Numbered from the stretch's first letter, positions 41,680-50,580 are shown. The stretch: 64,000 nucleotides of DNA from Ferriphaselus sp. R-1 (GCF_000746095.1 NZ_JQKP01000008.1:1-64000), one strand, 5' to 3'. The notes: a model not told the origin generated them from the sequence alone. A program made the numbers and translations.

Positions 41680-41693
41680 GCTGTGATCACAGC
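41680..41693. promoter_or_regulatory. GATC-centred palindrome upstream of com
   Basis: GCTGTGATCACAGC is a 14-bp perfect palindrome 30 bases before the com start. It contains one GATC at its centre. In Mu the com-mom promoter is controlled by methylation of GATC sites and OxyR. A single GATC here in a symmetric site suggests a methylation-sensitive operator, possibly reporting the activity of the downstream Dam-type gene. Confidence 0.45.
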
Positions 41694-41779
41694 ACGGTGC
41701 CTAGGCTAAACGCAGGATGCGTCTGCGGAAGGTGGCCGTTGCAGGTGCTGTCACACCCGCAACGGTCGCACCGTCTTCT

Positions 41780-42367
41780 TTAGGTTGTTCCGTCCCGGCA
41801 ATCCATCCACGGATTAATCGTGGTATTGAGACGACATACATTTCCGCGACGCAGCTCCCACTTGGAAAGTGTCCAGCCAATCGAAACACGCCACGCACGC
41901 GATGTGCTCCAACGGCGCAGCACCGTAAATTGGAAGTAGTACTTGTCGCAGTCGATAATCACCTCACGAAGACACCAGCCCTCCACGACATGACACTTCC
42001 CTTGCGCATCGCGGTAGATATCCACACCCTCGTTACCGGAAGCCGCATAGAGCCTATTGTCGTTCTTAACCTCGAATCCAGCCCAGCGGTCGTAGCCATA
42101 TGCCGGATTGCGCAGCGCCCATCCGATGCCCAAGAAATATCTGGCAAGCCAGCCCGGTAGAACCAGCGTCCACGGCATCTGATTACTCTGGAATGCCTTG
42201 TCCCCGATGGCCGGGTTGTCGTGGGTCTGAAACCAAGTCAACCAGCCGGGCAGATACCCATCACGACCGATGAACAGCGCGATCAGTGGCGACATCAGCA
42301 CATTGACCACAACGGCCATGAGTCCGAGCAGCGCGAGGGCTGCCCACTTGATGATGGAGGTGATCAA
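41780..42367 (-). CDS. DUF7338-like membrane-anchored phage protein
   Basis: A 195-residue protein with an N-terminal transmembrane segment (IKWAALALLGLMAVVVNVLM) followed by GRDGYLPGWLTWFQTHDNP, a motif I associate with DUF7338 phage proteins. The remainder has many aromatic residues (WAGFEVKNDNRLYAASG; KYYFQFTVLRRW). It lies between the fibre gene and com; a function is not known. Its start overlaps the stop of the next upstream small gene by 4 bases. Confidence 0.65.
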   Translation of the reverse strand: MITSIIKWAALALLGLMAVVVNVLMSPLIALFIGRDGYLPGWLTWFQTHDNPAIGDKAFQSNQMPWTLVLPGWLARYFLGIGWALRNPAYGYDRWAGFEVKNDNRLYAASGNEGVDIYRDAQGKCHVVEGWCLREVIIDCDKYYFQFTVLRRWSTSRAWRVSIGWTLSKWELRRGNVCRLNTTINPWMDCRDGTT

Positions 42368-42531
42368 GGCTGCACCTCGCAGGAAGACAATAAAGCATCA
42401 ATGGCCGCTCGATCTGGTGCCGCCATGATTTCAGCTTTTTTTGCATCGTCGATCAGACAAGCTCCAGAAGGCGGGCTGGCTTCATCCCGTACCTCAACCA
42501 CGCCAGACTCTGTAATCAGAACAAACAGCAT
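42364..42531 (-). CDS. Small phage protein, unknown function
   Basis: A 55-residue acidic protein starting MLFVLITESGVVEVRDEASP. The ATG at 42529-42531 overlaps the end of the fibre gene and GGAG lies upstream. It may be a short tail-region accessory protein. No motif is recognised. Confidence 0.55.
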   Translation of the reverse strand: MLFVLITESGVVEVRDEASPPSGACLIDDAKKAEIMAAPDRAAIDALLSSCEVQP

Positions 42532-43646
42532 TATCGTCTCCTTCGAATTTGCAGCGAGCCAAACCCGCCGAGTGTGGATGTTGCGAACGTGGCGGCTAAA
42601 ACTAGGTAAATCGTCTTGGTCGATCCGGCGGGAACAGTGACTCGCGCACTTGGCGTTGCAAACGTCATCGGGTTTGCCCCCGGAGCAAAGCCGGCCGGAT
42701 AACAATTCTGGGCGTATTCGGTGCCGGGAATGCCGCTGCTCTCGCTGATACTGCCCCATACCCGAGATATCGTAGTAGTGGCTGCCGGGTTAAAACTAGC
42801 TGTCCCAACCACATCGTAATCACCCGGCTGGAGCACGGCACTTGCGATATTGGCTCCCACACCGTTGGACAGCGCGATGGCGCTGGCTTGCGGGATAAAT
42901 ACCCCGGCATATTCACCGATGTAACCCGCAGGGGCGTTGTCGTTTGTTTTGGTACCCAGCAGCGGAGAGGGGCCAGATGGCATCGCATTCCCGCCATTTC
43001 CTTGCACTACGGTGGGTGCGGTCGCCCATGTGCCAGGCACCGCTTCAGTGATATCCACGAATCCGACCAAACGACAAGGGACATTGGCGCGCGCAGCGCC
43101 AGAGTACACCACGCTGGCCGAGTTGGACGCAGCGCTGATGGCCGTGGTGGAGGTCAGCATTTCATCGAAATTGAGGCCTCCTCCAGCGTTGGCAATCGCC
43201 AGCTCAGGCGTGCCCGCATTGTCTATTAACAGCAGGTTGAGGCGTGCGGCAACACCTGCGCTGGTACCGAGTGTCGCGCCAGCGGGCACCGTCAGCGACA
43301 GAGCGGCTGGGATGATGCGCGTGTTCGGAGTCCCGTTCGTCAGGGTCGCATTGCGGAAATCCATCGCACAAGGCTTCATCCCGACGACCAACGCATTGCC
43401 CACCACGTCGGCACTTATCGCATTGATCTTGGACTGCTGCACCACGCCGCGCGAGCGGAGTGCCGCGAGTACTTGAGTGAAGTTCAATGCGCTCGGAGCA
43501 ATACCAGCGGCCTCGATGATCGCCATCAGCTCTTCTTGCCAGGCATTAAAATCCGCCGGCACCAGCTCTGTCGGCGGCCTGTTCGTCGCCGCATCTTCGG
43601 ACACAAATAAATGGTTCACGTGCCCTGGTGCACTAGTTCTGTCCAT
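42531..43646 (-). CDS. Tail fibre protein of the Mu-like prophage
   Basis: A 371-residue protein from the ATG at 43644-43646 with GGAGGAAGC upstream. The N-terminus MDRTSAPGHVNHLFVSEDAA and the PTELVPADFNAWQEELMAIIEAAGI segment are typical of short phage fibre bases. The C-terminal two thirds are beta-rich, Ala/Thr-heavy (SNSASVVYSGAARAN) and end LGGFGSLQIRRRR, probably the receptor-binding stalk. No separate fibre chaperone or G-segment invertase is evident, unlike in Mu. Confidence 0.78.
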   Translation of the reverse strand: MDRTSAPGHVNHLFVSEDAATNRPPTELVPADFNAWQEELMAIIEAAGIAPSALNFTQVLAALRSRGVVQQSKINAISADVVGNALVVGMKPCAMDFRNATLTNGTPNTRIIPAALSLTVPAGATLGTSAGVAARLNLLLIDNAGTPELAIANAGGGLNFDEMLTSTTAISAASNSASVVYSGAARANVPCRLVGFVDITEAVPGTWATAPTVVQGNGGNAMPSGPSPLLGTKTNDNAPAGYIGEYAGVFIPQASAIALSNGVGANIASAVLQPGDYDVVGTASFNPAATTTISRVWGSISESSGIPGTEYAQNCYPAGFAPGANPMTFATPSARVTVPAGSTKTIYLVLAATFATSTLGGFGSLQIRRRR

Positions 43647-44208
43647 AGCTTCCTCCAGCTCCTGTAATGTCTTCAAACCATAAATAAACGTGGGCCTGCT
43701 TGAATGCCGACAGAGCATCCCACAGCAGCTTTGGATGCACCACCGAGCTGTAATAGCGCACGCGCAGCACGTAGCGCCCGCGCGTACTCCACAGATGATC
43801 TCCAACGCGACACCCGACGCGCGCCGGGCCGACCAGGTGATCGACGCGCAGCAGATCAACCGGGAATGCAGGCAGGGCAGCACTCCACAGCCGGCTACCG
43901 ATCTTGCTGCCGATGCAGGCTTTCTTGCGGGGAGCTTCCGTTACGCCAGCAATCGCCTCCTGGGCGATGCGCCGGTACTCGCTGATATGCCAGTGGCCAT
44001 ATTTAGGCCGGTGCGCCTCGATCGCACCATCCAGCACGATCTGAGCATCTCCACCAATGCGCGTAGGCTCTGCCCCCATACCCTTGAGCAGTGCATCGCC
44101 AAAACCATTAGCGGGCCAGTCAAAGGCCGCACCGGGTGGCAGCAATGCCCGTTGCGCAGCGGCGTAATCACTCGCAGTATGAGTTTTGATCTGCACGGCT
44201 AGATCCAC
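43633..44208 (-). CDS. Mu gp48-like baseplate protein (DUF2313)
   Basis: 191 residues from the GTG at 44206-44208, VDLAVQIKTHTASDYAAAQR; another GTG at 44194-44196 is possible. The family pattern ALLPPGAAFDWPANGF is clear. Members (DUF2313, YmfQ) cap the baseplate wedge between gp47 and the fibre in Mu. The start overlaps the baseplate J-like gene by 10 bases, and the end overlaps the fibre start. Confidence 0.82.
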   Translation of the reverse strand: MDLAVQIKTHTASDYAAAQRALLPPGAAFDWPANGFGDALLKGMGAEPTRIGGDAQIVLDGAIEAHRPKYGHWHISEYRRIAQEAIAGVTEAPRKKACIGSKIGSRLWSAALPAFPVDLLRVDHLVGPARVGCRVGDHLWSTRGRYVLRVRYYSSVVHPKLLWDALSAFKQAHVYLWFEDITGAGGSYGQN

Positions 44209-45251
44209 ACCACCGGCTGCAACACCGGTACCTCGTGCGCCGCCCATACGATGGGCACGCTTTCGTCGAGGGTATATTGGTTGGTAGTGAGCGCGATTAC
44301 CGTGTCCACCTCGGCCCACAGCACAGTCAACACCTCGGTATCGGTACCGCCTTTACTCAGGATTAGATCGTTAAGCGACGCGCTGATCGCCGCACGATTT
44401 TGAGCTGTATCTACCGCTGGGAGCAGGTGGATCGACAACGTCACCGGATGCGCCGTGGGGGAAACTACGCGCCAATCCGCCGTCGCGGGCACCACGGGAT
44501 CGAAATAGGCCGCCACTGCATTGAGCACCGCCTGGGTCGGCAGCCGGTCGGCCAGCCCATTGCAGACCGGTCGCACGACCACCGTACCGACACCGAGGGT
44601 ATGCAGCTGCACCAGCGCCCCGGTGACCGAGGGATGAGCGCTCTTCGCCCAGTGCCGATAATCTTTAGGCTTACCCGAGCGCGCACCCTCAGTCACTACC
44701 GTGCGCCACTCATCGGCCACTCGCGCACGCCAAGCATCGACCAGTTCATCCTCTGCACCGCCGGTCATGCCCAGCACACCTACTGTAAAGGTATTGTTGA
44801 CCCCGGCTAGAGGATCCACCAGAGTCAGCAGCTGACCCGCCACCAAATTGCCCGCCGCGCCCGAGGTGGCGCAACGCAGTGATACCGACGTACTGCCCGC
44901 ACCCAGCACCACTGCCGCTTGCACTGAGTAGTCCAGACCATTTCCGCCGCGCAACAGCGTACCCGCCAACACCTGAGCGCCGGCATTACCCGTGGCCAGC
45001 GCAGCACCCGAGGCCGGTGTGGCCAGCAGACGATCCGCACCATATAACGCCGCCCAATCGTAGAGCCGCTCAAGCTCACAGGTCAGTGGCGAGCATTGCG
45101 CATCGATCCAGTCCAGATGCCCATGCTCCCCATTGGCCACCCGTGCCCAAGTCGCAGCGAGCGGCCTGCGCAGCACGGCAGGCAGCGCAGCGAGATCACT
45201 CTCGATGCGCGTCAGTAGTTCGGTATAGGAAGGGCGGTTGTACGGGGTCAC
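44199..45251 (-). CDS. Baseplate J-like protein (Mu gp47)
   Basis: A 350-residue protein with MTPYNRPSYTELLTRIESDLAA at the N-terminus and the central segment LVDPLAGVNNTFTVGVLGMTGGAEDE that defines the Baseplate_J family. It builds the wedge of the contractile tail baseplate. Overlaps both neighbours, consistent with tightly coupled tail genes. Confidence 0.92.
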   Translation of the reverse strand: MTPYNRPSYTELLTRIESDLAALPAVLRRPLAATWARVANGEHGHLDWIDAQCSPLTCELERLYDWAALYGADRLLATPASGAALATGNAGAQVLAGTLLRGGNGLDYSVQAAVVLGAGSTSVSLRCATSGAAGNLVAGQLLTLVDPLAGVNNTFTVGVLGMTGGAEDELVDAWRARVADEWRTVVTEGARSGKPKDYRHWAKSAHPSVTGALVQLHTLGVGTVVVRPVCNGLADRLPTQAVLNAVAAYFDPVVPATADWRVVSPTAHPVTLSIHLLPAVDTAQNRAAISASLNDLILSKGGTDTEVLTVLWAEVDTVIALTTNQYTLDESVPIVWAAHEVPVLQPVVWI

Positions 45252-45646
45252 AACGGGACTTTCACAATGGCTTGGCGGCCATTGTGCAGTCCGGTGACTT
45301 GCAGAGTAACGCGGGAAACATTTCCCGCCGCGTCGGGTAGCTCAGTGATTGCAACACCGGTCATCCCGTGCTGCGTAAGCGCATTTTTAACCATGGCCAG
45401 CGTCTCACGTCGGGCAGCACTGCCCAGTGGCTGACGACGCAGATGCCACAGCCCGCTGCCAGCGGCAGGATCAGCCCACCAGCCGCGCCGATCATAGCGA
45501 TCAGGTACACGGGCCACGGGCGCTTCAGCATCTGAGAACAACACGGCATACACCAGCGTGGTCACAGCAGCATCCTCGTCGGCCAGAGACGGATCATTGA
45601 ATGCCAGATCGAACACTCCGGTGCCAGTTTGTACCAGTTTCAGCAT
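45248..45646 (-). CDS. Mu gp46-like baseplate protein
   Basis: A 132-residue protein starting MLKLVQTGTGVFDLAFNDPSL, typical of phage GP46 family proteins (related to T4 gp25 wedge proteins). Contains RRGWWADP and TLAMVKNALTQHGM. Its coding sequence includes one copy of the 20-bp palindromic repeat (45311-45330), here encoding AAGNVSRV. Start overlaps gp45, and the end overlaps gp47. Confidence 0.88.
   Translation of the reverse strand: MLKLVQTGTGVFDLAFNDPSLADEDAAVTTLVYAVLFSDAEAPVARVPDRYDRRGWWADPAAGSGLWHLRRQPLGSAARRETLAMVKNALTQHGMTGVAITELPDAAGNVSRVTLQVTGLHNGRQAIVKVPL
45311..45330 (+). repeat. 20-bp near-palindrome, copy 1
   Basis: GCGGGAAACATTTCCCGCCG. Identical copies occur at 50401-50420 on the plus strand and at 56311-56330 on the minus strand. 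The core is GCGGGAAA-CA-TTTCCCGC. This copy is inside the gp46 gene. Confidence 0.9.
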
Positions 45647-46155
45647 CAGTTGACCCCCAAAGTATTGACTCCGGTTTCCGCATGGGTGTGCGAGCTGCCG
45701 ACGTTCTTGCCGTTGTTCATCACGGTTCCTGTAATGTTGGCTCCGTCCAGTACTGTCAGCTTTCCGCCGACCTTTGCATCGCCCGTAGTCTCGAACAGAG
45801 GCGTGTCTGCGATCACCTTAGATGAGGACTTTGCCGTCACCACGCCACCCCGACCTAGCTTCACAAAGTTCCCCTGGTCATCATGCAGCGCCACCTCACC
45901 CTCTTGCAGATCCATCTGGTACCGCTTATCGCCGATCACCAGTGCCACACCATAGGAGCGATCACCCGCCGGAAAAAACAAATAAGCGCGGCTACCCGGC
46001 TTTGGTCGGTAGCTCAACCCATACGGCTCGACCCGATGGAGATTATCCAGCGTCTCACCATCGAGCACCCGCGCCTGAATCTTGTCGGCACCAACCAGAT
46101 TCACCACGCCCTGTGCGCAGAGCAGTTGTAGCCGCCTCCAGATCGTCCCTATCAT
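45646..46155 (-). CDS. Baseplate assembly protein V (Mu gp45, spike)
   Basis: A 169-residue protein matching the gp45/Gp V spike family: MIGTIWRRLQLLCAQGVVNL, then YFPAGDRSYGVALVIGDKRY-like OB fold and a beta-helix region ending HSHAETGVNTLG. It forms the membrane-piercing spike. The His pair near the end may bind the iron of the spike apex. Overlaps gp46 by one base. Confidence 0.88.
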   Translation of the reverse strand: MIGTIWRRLQLLCAQGVVNLVGADKIQARVLDGETLDNLHRVEPYGLSYRPKPGSRAYLFFPAGDRSYGVALVIGDKRYQMDLQEGEVALHDDQGNFVKLGRGGVVTAKSSSKVIADTPLFETTGDAKVGGKLTVLDGANITGTVMNNGKNVGSSHTHAETGVNTLGVN

Positions 46156-47165
46156 CGCCTCGCTCCCGCACTCCGCTTGGTTTTCTTCGGTGGCTCGCCC
46201 GCAAAGGCATTGCGGTGCATCACATGCAGTTCGGCGATCGATCCAGACTGATCATCCTGCCTCAGCACGCGATCACCAATCAGAAATACCCCGTCGATTC
46301 CCTCATGTGGAATCACCACACGCACCTGTTTATTGACTGCCCACACACCCGTCGAATGCCGCCAGCCCTGCACCGTCAGCTTGATCGAATGCGCTCTGGC
46401 TAGCCGACGGTTACGCTCCAGCTCCGCCCGCCGATCGCAGCCGCCCAAGCTATGGCCATGCCGGTCAGCCACGATGTGCATGGGTCGAAAGAAACTGATG
46501 CCATCATCCTTGACTGCTCCCTTAAGCGCGGCGCCGCTCTCATAATCAAAGCTTTTCACCACGTATTCCGAGAACCGCATGTCGTAGTCATCTACCAGGC
46601 TATAGCTCTTGATGTGCTCGCCATACACCAGCGTGGCCACAGCTTTCCCGGCATCCGGTTCAGCCAGAATCAGTCCACCATCCGGCTGTGGGTAGAGCAG
46701 CAGATTAGCCGTGCGCGCCGCGTTGATCAGCGCATTGGAGGGGGTCTCGCACTGCATCGAAAAGTTCGGTACCACCGCCGTCTTGGCGACCACCTTCACC
46801 GGCACGTTGAACGTCTTACAAATGCGCTTCACCACCTCTTCGAGCTTCAGATTATTCAGCGTCTTCGAGTACTGGCAATCCACCAGCTCGCGTGCCAGCG
46901 ACCGCGCGCCGAACTGGATGGTGTGATCGGTGGCGCGGACATCGCGCTGGATCTTGCCAGAACGGATCGTGCTGACCAACTCGCCATCAACCAACACCTC
47001 AACTACCGTATTGGCCGTCAGCGCCAGCGACTCTCCCGCCCCCGGCAACGTGATGCCCAGATCGACAGAGGCACACAGATCATCCACCGACTCGCGCACC
47101 GAGACGTTCTGCCAATAGCCGTAGCGCTGGCCATCAAAGCGGATTTCGATCACGCCCTCAGCCAT
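46152..47165 (-). CDS. Mu gpP-like baseplate hub protein (gp44)
   Basis: 337 residues from MAEGVIEIRFDGQRYGYWQN, preferred over a start 18 bases upstream because it matches the family N-terminus. The region VSVRESVDDLCASVDLGITL and the PQPDGGLILAEPD core fit the gpP/late-control D family, the hub that holds the spike. It overlaps gp45 by 4 bases and gp43 by 8. Confidence 0.9.
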   Translation of the reverse strand: MAEGVIEIRFDGQRYGYWQNVSVRESVDDLCASVDLGITLPGAGESLALTANTVVEVLVDGELVSTIRSGKIQRDVRATDHTIQFGARSLARELVDCQYSKTLNNLKLEEVVKRICKTFNVPVKVVAKTAVVPNFSMQCETPSNALINAARTANLLLYPQPDGGLILAEPDAGKAVATLVYGEHIKSYSLVDDYDMRFSEYVVKSFDYESGAALKGAVKDDGISFFRPMHIVADRHGHSLGGCDRRAELERNRRLARAHSIKLTVQGWRHSTGVWAVNKQVRVVIPHEGIDGVFLIGDRVLRQDDQSGSIAELHVMHRNAFAGEPPKKTKRSAGARR

Positions 47166-48303
47166 ACACCTTCCCCTGGACAAACAGCGGATGCCGCACC
47201 TTGTTCACCGCCAGAAACACATCCTCAGCCACCTCCAAGCGATGTGCCAACACTGTCGCAGGCAGTGGGTTGACCACCTCGCGCACCACAGCAGCCTCCA
47301 GCGGCTGTGCCAGCAGCGCATCGCTCAGCGCGGCGCGCATATCCAGCGCCAACTGAAATACCGTGTCTGACATCGAGGGCAGCATATCGTCGATCGCTCC
47401 CACCACGCTGGCCAGCACCACATCGCGGTCATTCGCCACCCGATAGTCAGCCAGCGCTACTTGCGCCGCCGCACCCAACAGCAACTGCCCGCGCAGATTC
47501 GCCTCACGCATCAGATTGATGCGCAGTGCCGGCGAGTCGCCCGAGCCGCCCGGCATCACCACCGGCAGCTTGGCCATCGCAACCAGATGCGTCACTACAT
47601 TGGGCAGTGCAGTATCCGGCACCGCCGAGGCCGCGCCAACAGACGAGGCCAGCGAGTGAATCGCAGTCGCATAGGCCGCTGGGGTTGCCATCAGGCTTGC
47701 CAAATCAGACTTAACGCCCTCGATCACGTTTCGCACCTGGCTCATCAGCGTGAGCGGCAGGGTTGCCAGCGCAATCATGGTCCGCATCGTGTCCAGCTGC
47801 TTCTGCACCGTGGCGATCAAGCTAGTCATGCTGAGTTCGGGCATGGGTGTCAGGTCAAATCCATCCGTCACCCCCAGCATGTAATTTGCGCAGGCGTAAC
47901 TGGCAACATCCGCCATATCTGGCGCTGGTTTGGCCGCATCCTTACCGCCCGGCACAAAGTCCACGCTGATGGTGCAATAGCCGCCCTTATCGTTGCTTTC
48001 GTGGATCGACCAATCGCGCGCACGTACCCATATCTGCCCACGCCACGGATGATCCAGCCAAGCGGCACCCGGCGTATTGAGCGCCACCAGAAAGGCATCA
48101 CGGAACAGGTCGTAGTCGAACCCGATGAAGTAGGCATTCAGCCGGAACTCGCCCGACTTCGCCCCCAGATCCTCGACCACCGGTTCCTCACCGCCCGGAT
48201 ACTCATGCACCGCCAACCGACGCCCACCCTTGGTGTCATGGCTCTCGGTCAGGAACTGGTTACCACGCCACCGAGCCGTCACCATGCGATCCGCCCAGCT
48301 CAT
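47158..48303 (-). CDS. Mu gp43-like DNA circularisation N-terminal-domain protein
   Basis: 381 residues from MSWADRMVTARWRGNQFLTES, at the ATG overlapping the tape measure stop. The DNA-circ N domain is recognised from GGRRLAVHEYPGGEEPVVEDLG, and the name is historical. In Mu it is a tail protein linking tape measure and hub. The C-terminal half is helical with many Ala and Leu. Confidence 0.88.
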   Translation of the reverse strand: MSWADRMVTARWRGNQFLTESHDTKGGRRLAVHEYPGGEEPVVEDLGAKSGEFRLNAYFIGFDYDLFRDAFLVALNTPGAAWLDHPWRGQIWVRARDWSIHESNDKGGYCTISVDFVPGGKDAAKPAPDMADVASYACANYMLGVTDGFDLTPMPELSMTSLIATVQKQLDTMRTMIALATLPLTLMSQVRNVIEGVKSDLASLMATPAAYATAIHSLASSVGAASAVPDTALPNVVTHLVAMAKLPVVMPGGSGDSPALRINLMREANLRGQLLLGAAAQVALADYRVANDRDVVLASVVGAIDDMLPSMSDTVFQLALDMRAALSDALLAQPLEAAVVREVVNPLPATVLAHRLEVAEDVFLAVNKVRHPLFVQGKVYG

Positions 48304-50342
48304 AGGATACCCCACAGATTTCCGGTATTGATCGACGTTCTAATTGGTCCGGTGGATTGAGTTGTTTGAGACTTTACGGTTGCGCCCGGGGGGAGATTAA
48401 TATCAACCCGTGTGTGTGACTCACTAGGTTTTTGCTCAGGTGGTTTTAGTGCGGGAGAGTGCAGCAGGTCATAAATCCAACCGCCCAGATTTTGGTTCTT
48501 GTCGCCTGTAGCCGATTGCACTAGGCCATCTATGCCCCGCGCTAGTGGCTTACCGACCACGTTATAGCCAAGCTCCCAACCAGTAAGAGCAGCCAATGTA
48601 GTTGGCAGCGCGCGACTAGCAGCAGGGAGCACCTTGCCAACTTTTTCGCCTACCAAGGGTGGTAGTCCACCTTTCCCACCGCCGAGCAATGCGTTAATGC
48701 CTGCCGCTCCCGCCAACAATATCAGGGCATCTTTTGCGGCAGTCACCGAGGCGGTCATCAACGGGAACTCCTCAGCCGCGCTAACCATGCCCTGAAACAT
48801 GGATTTCAATGGCCCACCTGCACCCGTCAGCGCAGCATCCTGCCCCTCCAGCTTGGCATTCTCCAAACGCTGAGTCTGCGCACTGGCTGTGTCATTCATT
48901 ACGGCATAGCTCGTCTCCAGCTCCTGGGCCTTATCATCACGCGCCAATCCTTTACGAACGTCAGTGCTCAGTCCCGTCTTGCTTGCTTGTGACTCGGCTC
49001 GAAATCCCTGTAATGCCTGGCGATCCTGCAACACCTTGCCAGTAGCACCCGATGAGTAAATTTGCTGAATTTGCTTTAACGCCTGTTCGCGCTGCGGGCT
49101 TTTCTTATCTTCTGCAATCTTGCTTAAACGATCTAGCTCTTGTGATACCGCCTTAGTCTTGGGGTCTTTAGCGATGAGCTGATCAATAAGCTGAGTGAAG
49201 GTAGTGATCGTATCTTCACCTCGCAGTGCACCCTTGGCCAACTCACCACGTAGGTCGATTCCCTGCTTTTTAAAGTCTTTCGCCGTATCTTCACTATTTA
49301 TTTTTTCAAAGATGTTGATCAGATTATTCGCGGCCTCATCTTTCGTGCCAGCGGTCAACACCGATCCTTGCATCGACATCAATACACGCTCAAACCCTGC
49401 CATTCCAGTTAAGCCTAGACCTCGCGCCGAACTCAGAGCAGCAGGCAAATGCTTTGCCATATCAGCCAGCTCAAATCCACCCAACTCACCCGCACGAATG
49501 GCCTTGGAAATAACCTTGTCCATTTGTTCCGGCTTAATTCCCATCCGCTTGGCAGCCAGCACAATATCAGCGATTTGACTGGGATCAGCTTGTGCGGCTG
49601 TCGCCCCTTTTTGTATCGTTTTCAACAGGCCATATGATTGATCCTTGGTGAATTCTCCGCTCCCCATCAAGGTTGAAAGCGTACCCGCCGCCTGCTCGCG
49701 CGTACCGCCTCCCACCTTAAGTGCGGCCTGAATTGCCTGTTTGATCTCCTCTTTACCCGCGATTCGACCAGCCGTATCGCGGTCACTAAATAGGGTATTG
49801 GTCAGGCCTGCCACGGTGTGATCGTAGTCCATAGCTCGTGTGACCGCAGGTGCTGTCATCATGTACGCGCCGCCGACCGCAGCCGCTGCTCCAGGTATAT
49901 AACCCGCAGTCGAAGCAGTTCCCGGCTTATTTGACCCGTCCATTTCCTTGCGCAAAGCCTTGACCTTGGCAAGCGCCACATCCTGCGCACGTGCCAACTC
50001 ACGCGCACTCGCATCGCCACTTCTGGCCAGATGCCGATAGGCCTCTTCAGTCTTGGAGATTTCGGCTCGGATGGTCTGCTCAGAACGAATGCCCAGTGTT
50101 TCACGGCTGCGGGCAATGTCCTGATAGGCCTTGATATGCTGATCATGTTGCGCCTGCACCACCGCAACTGACTTGGATGCGGAATCGCGCGCAGCCTGCG
50201 CCGACTTGCTGGCTGCGGCCACCGAAGCAGATGCTGTCTTGCTCGCCGTATTGACTGATGTCTGTTCAATCGACTTCAGGCCAGCACTTGCACTATCTTT
50301 CAGCGTGATGTGTAACTCGGCTCTAATAGCGGGTTCTGACAT
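48300..50342 (-). CDS. Tail tape measure protein of the Mu-like prophage
   Basis: A 680-residue protein starting MSEPAIRAELHITLKDSASA. The N-terminal 60-200 residues are coiled coil (SASVAAASKSAQAARDSASKS), then a phage_tail_TM region around GYIPGAAAAVGGAYMMTAP and FTKDQSYGLLKTIQKGATA. There is a hydrophobic segment near 540. The start codon lies one base beyond the U-run of a strong hairpin and no Shine-Dalgarno is seen, which is unusual for a late gene of this size. Confidence 0.9.
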   Translation of the reverse strand: MSEPAIRAELHITLKDSASAGLKSIEQTSVNTASKTASASVAAASKSAQAARDSASKSVAVVQAQHDQHIKAYQDIARSRETLGIRSEQTIRAEISKTEEAYRHLARSGDASARELARAQDVALAKVKALRKEMDGSNKPGTASTAGYIPGAAAAVGGAYMMTAPAVTRAMDYDHTVAGLTNTLFSDRDTAGRIAGKEEIKQAIQAALKVGGGTREQAAGTLSTLMGSGEFTKDQSYGLLKTIQKGATAAQADPSQIADIVLAAKRMGIKPEQMDKVISKAIRAGELGGFELADMAKHLPAALSSARGLGLTGMAGFERVLMSMQGSVLTAGTKDEAANNLINIFEKINSEDTAKDFKKQGIDLRGELAKGALRGEDTITTFTQLIDQLIAKDPKTKAVSQELDRLSKIAEDKKSPQREQALKQIQQIYSSGATGKVLQDRQALQGFRAESQASKTGLSTDVRKGLARDDKAQELETSYAVMNDTASAQTQRLENAKLEGQDAALTGAGGPLKSMFQGMVSAAEEFPLMTASVTAAKDALILLAGAAGINALLGGGKGGLPPLVGEKVGKVLPAASRALPTTLAALTGWELGYNVVGKPLARGIDGLVQSATGDKNQNLGGWIYDLLHSPALKPPEQKPSESHTRVDINLPPGATVKSQTTQSTGPIRTSINTGNLWGIL

Positions 50343-50343
50343 G

Positions 50344-50375
50344 AAAAAAGCTCCGGTGGATTTACACCGGAGCTT
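50344..50375 (-). terminator. Hairpin with U-run abutting the tape measure start
   Basis: On the minus strand an 11-bp perfect stem AAGCTCCGGTG/CACCGGAGCTT with a 6-base loop is followed by TTTT, C and the tape measure ATG. It has every feature of an intrinsic terminator, yet it sits immediately before a needed structural gene. It may act as an attenuator or translational control element. Confidence 0.85.
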
Positions 50376-50400
50376 AACAACTCACCTGCCTGAATATTAC

Positions 50401-50420
50401 GCGGGAAACATTTCCCGCCG
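50401..50420 (+). repeat. 20-bp near-palindrome, copy 2
   Basis: The same 20-mer as at 45311, here in the short intergenic region between the frameshift extension of the tail chaperone and the terminator. The shared stretch with copy 1 extends two more bases on the left (ACGCGGG). Confidence 0.9.
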
Positions 50421-50432
50421 GACGATCTATAC

Positions 50433-50580
50433 TTACTCGAACGTCCTACCTTCCATCGAAGCCGCAATCCCCGCCCAAATAAACAACTCAGCCAGCGGCA
50501 TAGCTTTTACGACATTCAAGTCCTGATGTAGCCCTCGCGCAACCAGGGCACATGCAATCAGGACTCGCTGGGTTTTTTTT
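50433..50580 (-). CDS. Tail chaperone C-terminal extension reached by -1 frameshift
   Basis: After the A8 run at 50573-50580 the minus-strand -1 frame is open for about 46 codons to the TAA at 50433-50435. It reads TQRVLIACALVARGLHQ, then DLNVVKAMPLAELFIWAG and ends GRTFE. The zero frame stops much earlier (KKPSES). The run GAA AAA AAA is a good slippery site. The extension resembles the small GpE-like tail proteins of contractile phages. It explains a stretch that otherwise has no gene. Confidence 0.75.

Noticed and set aside
41680-41693. TGTGATCACA as a CRP site
   Set aside because: CRP half-sites need a 6-base spacer; here the halves abut, so a GATC-centred palindrome is a better reading.
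42531-43883. Longer form of the fibre with a Cys-rich N-terminus
   Set aside because: The added 79 residues overlap the gp48 gene, and a strong ribosome site exists at the internal ATG at 43646.
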